Part shown: piece by piece, positions 5,882 to 7,269 of the stretch
How the letters are laid out: the number at the start of each line of letters is the position of its first letter
Numbering within the stretch: position 1 is the first letter of the stretch
Translations under genes and position numbers: made by a program
Notes under the pieces: generated by a model
Told to the model about the DNA's origin: nothing
Database searches by the model: none
What the model saw: only the letters and a program-made list of their open reading frames with translations
Assembly (NCBI GenBank): GCA_947168325.1
Contig: CAMVLN010000078.1
Span: 1 to 7,269 of the forward strand
From: an uncultured Elusimicrobia bacterium
GTDB taxonomy: Bacteria; Elusimicrobiota; Endomicrobiia; Endomicrobiales; Endomicrobiaceae
Reading direction: 5' to 3'
Length of the DNA: 7,269 bases

Positions 5882-5905
5882 GCTGATAAGCTGATAGGCT
5901 GATAA
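5882..5905. repeat. Three tandem 8-bp units (GCTGATAA/G)
   Basis: GCTGATAA, GCTGATAG and GCTGATAA follow one another without gaps, and the last unit runs into GTTTAAGG. The array sits immediately after the stop of the four-helix-bundle gene, and its last unit is part of that gene's right-hand inverted repeat (5898-5913). The array may be slippage from the element boundary. Confidence 0.7.
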
Positions 5906-5913
5906 GTTTAAGG
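5898..5913. repeat. Inverted repeat bounding the four-helix-bundle gene (3' side)
   Basis: GCTGATAAGTTTAAGG here matches the reverse complement of 6305-6319 (GGTGATAAGTTTAGG) with one substitution and one extra base. The 11-mer TGATAAGTTTA at 5900-5910 is perfectly inverted at 6307-6317. The gene's TAA stop (5908-5910) lies within this arm. The pair would bring the two ends of the inserted gene together in the mRNA. Confidence 0.6.
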
Positions 5914-6291
5914 TAAAAATTTTTCTTTATATCTTTTTAACTGAGATTTTTTTAATGCATTTAATTGCCTCGATAAATTTTCTATATAGTTCCTAATATC
6001 AATATAATCCTTTTCTTTAATAAATTTTAGTTTAAAAGATAAAATCATTTGATTCAAAATTTCCATTAAACTACCAAATGCCATTTTCGTAAACCTCGCT
6101 TGATCTTTTAACGACTGTTTTGCAGACCCTTCAGCTACATTTGCAGAAATAGAAACTACTGCTCTTCTTATTTGAGAAATCAAACCAAATTTTTCAATAT
6201 CAAGAAAACTTTCTGTTATTTCATAAACCTTTTTAGCAAAATCAATTGAAAACTTCCAAACTTCTAATTTTTCAAAATTATATTCATACAT
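5908..6291 (-). CDS. Four-helix-bundle protein (23S rRNA intervening-sequence protein family)
   Basis: This encodes 127 residues from an ATG at 6289-6291. A GTG at 6316-6318 would add nine residues (MISLGVKET), but family members typically begin just before 'FEKLEVWKFS'. An AGGAG at 6303-6307 sits about 11 bases ahead of the ATG. The family pattern is clear: a first helix KLEVWKFSIDFAKKVYEITE, then FGLISQIRRAVVSISANVAE with GS after it, then 'FTKMAFGSLMEILNQ'. This is the IVP/S23 family first found inside insertions in 23S rRNA genes, and now known as a common accessory protein elsewhere. Its biochemical role is unsettled. Here it interrupts the usual grpE-dnaK order, starts right after the grpE stop, and is bounded by inverted repeats, which points to mobility as a cassette. 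It would be co-transcribed with the chaperone genes. Confidence 0.85.
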   Translation of the reverse strand: MYEYNFEKLEVWKFSIDFAKKVYEITESFLDIEKFGLISQIRRAVVSISANVAEGSAKQSLKDQARFTKMAFGSLMEILNQMILSFKLKFIKEKDYIDIRNYIENLSRQLNALKKSQLKRYKEKFLP

Positions 6292-6304
6292 AGTCTCTTT
6301 AACT

Positions 6305-6319
6305 CCTAAACTTATCACC
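6305..6319. repeat. Inverted repeat bounding the four-helix-bundle gene (5' side)
   Basis: CCTAAACTTATCACC here is the partner of 5898-5913, with 11 bases (6307-6317) perfectly complementary. It abuts the grpE stop codon (6319-6321), so the element junction coincides with the end of grpE. Confidence 0.6.
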
Positions 6320-6945
6320 TACTCATCTTTCTCAGTTGAAGAAGGCTGCTCTTTAGCCTTCTTCTTTGCTACTTTTACTCTTGCTGGCCTCATTAATTTT
6401 CCATTTAACTTGTATCCATTTTGATAAACAGCAAGGATTATACCCTCTTCAACGGTATCGTCTTCAACTTGATCTAGTGCTTCACATATATTTGGGTCGA
6501 ACTGTTTGTTTAAACAGTCTATTTTTTCTACACCCTCGTCTTTTAACATTTTTGAAAATTCGTTGTATATCATATCAAGACCAATTTTAATACTTTGTAA
6601 ATCTTGCCCTGCCCTAACACTTACCATTGCCTGTTCAAAAATATCATATATTCCAATATTTCTATCTAAAATTTTTGCTTTACCATAGTTTATATACTCT
6701 GTTTTTTCTTTTTCAATTCTATTTCTAAGTGTTTGATATTCAGCTACACTTCTTAAATATTCTGCCTTATATTCGTCTGCTTGCTTTTGTTTTTCTTCTA
6801 AAGACTGTTTCAATATTTCAAGTTCAGAAAGTTTTTCTTGCCTTGCTATATCTTCAATTTTTTCTTCAGCTTGTTCTATTTTTTTTTCTGCAATTTTTTC
6901 TGCTTTTTCTTCTATTTTTTTTTCTTCTTTTTCTTTATTTTTCAT
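6319..6945 (-). CDS. grpE: Nucleotide exchange factor GrpE
   Basis: GrpE releases ADP from DnaK and completes the chaperone cycle as a dimer in the cytosol. From this start the protein has 208 residues. A start three codons earlier (ATG at 6952-6954) would give 211, but its GGGAG touches the ATG, whereas the same GGGAG lies 9 bases before the start chosen here. The first 50 or so residues are nearly all K, E, A and I, a long charged coiled coil. The dimer helix continues through 'ADEYKAEYLRSVAEYQTLRN'. The C-terminal beta wing contains GVEKIDCLNKQFDPNICEAL and the signature 'VYQNGYKLNGKLMRPARVKV', both diagnostic. A hydrophilic tail ends EKDE. The gene overlaps the end of hrcA by 11 bases, suggesting translational coupling, and is followed at once by the four-helix-bundle gene. 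Confidence 0.96.
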   Translation of the reverse strand: MKNKEKEEKKIEEKAEKIAEKKIEQAEEKIEDIARQEKLSELEILKQSLEEKQKQADEYKAEYLRSVAEYQTLRNRIEKEKTEYINYGKAKILDRNIGIYDIFEQAMVSVRAGQDLQSIKIGLDMIYNEFSKMLKDEGVEKIDCLNKQFDPNICEALDQVEDDTVEEGIILAVYQNGYKLNGKLMRPARVKVAKKKAKEQPSSTEKDE

Positions 6946-7231
6946 CTTCTTCATCTCCCATTTTTAATAAAAGTCCATTAACAACTTTAGAAACAGATTT
7001 TACCAATGTCATCATTTTTTCATATTCCATCCTCTTTGGACCAATAATTCCAAGTACACCTATAATTTTATCACCATAAGAATAGGATGTTGTTATAACA
7101 CTTAAATCTTTTAAATCTGCAATTTTACCTTGCCCACCAATTTGTACTTTTATACCTGAATCTTTAAAATCTTCACCGATGATTTCCATTAATCTTTCTC
7201 TATCTTCGTTTAACTTCATTTGGTTTTTCAC
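6935..7231 (-). CDS. hrcA: HrcA heat-shock repressor, C-terminal fragment only
   Basis: HrcA represses chaperone operons by binding the CIRCE operator and is kept folded by GroEL. Only about 98 residues are in frame here, against roughly 330-350 for the family. They match the end of HrcA: 'DRERLMEIIGEDF', then GIKVQIGGQGKIADLKDLSVI, then VITTSYSYGDKIIGVLGIIGPKRMEYEKMM with VKSVSKVV. The N-terminal winged-helix DNA-binding part is not seen. The frame is closed upstream by TAA at 7232-7234, directly before a GTG with no Shine-Dalgarno. The codons further upstream (IKKWDVVVLQQ) do not look like HrcA. Either the gene is disrupted here, or the last bases of the window come from a misjoin. It overlaps grpE. 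Confidence 0.8.
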   Translation of the reverse strand: MKNQMKLNEDRERLMEIIGEDFKDSGIKVQIGGQGKIADLKDLSVITTSYSYGDKIIGVLGIIGPKRMEYEKMMTLVKSVSKVVNGLLLKMGDEEDEK

Positions 7232-7269
7232 TTACTGCTGAAGCACTACCACATCCCATTTTTTTATTA

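Noticed and set aside
6292..6318. Nine-residue N-terminal extension of the four-helix-bundle protein from a GTG
   Set aside because: Family members start near the 'FEKLEVWKFS' segment, and the GTG lies in the inverted repeat right at the grpE stop without a proper ribosome site.
6366..7079. Three plus-strand open frames (6366-6590, 6506-6688, 6729-7079)
   Set aside because: All are antisense to grpE and hrcA. Their Leu/Phe runs mirror the Lys/Glu-rich coiled coil of GrpE.

Overview
The window is AT-rich bacterial DNA in which every recognisable gene reads on the minus strand. From right to left it holds the 3' part of a heat-shock chaperone operon (hrcA fragment, grpE, a four-helix-bundle IVP-type gene, dnaK). 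Next comes a palindrome-rich intergenic gap, then a three-gene accessory block (a HEPN-like protein, a five-helix membrane protein and a small LPD3/BECR-like protein), and finally about 660 bases of decayed DNA with gene remnants. The DnaK has a GTSNSAAAV first phosphate loop and an EGTTLGGKAFPSYVAF segment. I associate that subtype with Elusimicrobiota, some other uncultivated phyla and some methanogens. Low GC, pseudogene remnants, an IVP-type protein and dispersed palindromes would fit a host-associated Elusimicrobiota-like bacterium, but this placement is a guess from memory.

Chaperone region (about 3923-7231): HrcA is the heat-shock repressor, GrpE the nucleotide exchange factor and DnaK the Hsp70. 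hrcA and grpE overlap by a few bases. Between grpE and dnaK sits a four-helix-bundle protein of the 23S rRNA intervening-sequence type. It is bounded by near-perfect inverted repeats and an 8-bp tandem repeat, so it looks like an inserted cassette. No dnaJ follows dnaK. The hrcA reading frame is cut by a stop at 7232-7234, so only its C-terminal part is present.

Gap 3616-3922: it contains no gene but three separate palindromic elements. These are a 16-18 bp hairpin with a T-rich flank (terminator-like), a dispersed-repeat-like element of the 'CATTGCGAG ... GGCAATCC' type, and a 72-base long hairpin just after dnaK.

Accessory block 676-3615: three co-directional genes lie 38 and 13 bases apart. 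The first encodes a 479-residue protein with an R-x6-H HEPN-like motif. The second encodes a 297-residue membrane protein with a soluble C-terminal domain. The third encodes a 184-residue protein whose C-terminal half resembles LPD3/PBECR nuclease-fold domains. Two candidate RNase-type folds plus a membrane protein make this a plausible but unproven defence or conflict operon. It is the best candidate for something undescribed here.

Left flank 1-675: it carries the C-terminal remnant of a DUF4143-type ATPase, a possible remnant of a nucleotidyltransferase-partner (HI0074-like HEPN) gene, two hairpins, and a consensus-like sigma70 promoter on the plus strand facing the 3' end of the 184-residue gene. 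The first about 57 bases are abruptly GC-rich and probably do not belong to the same genome.
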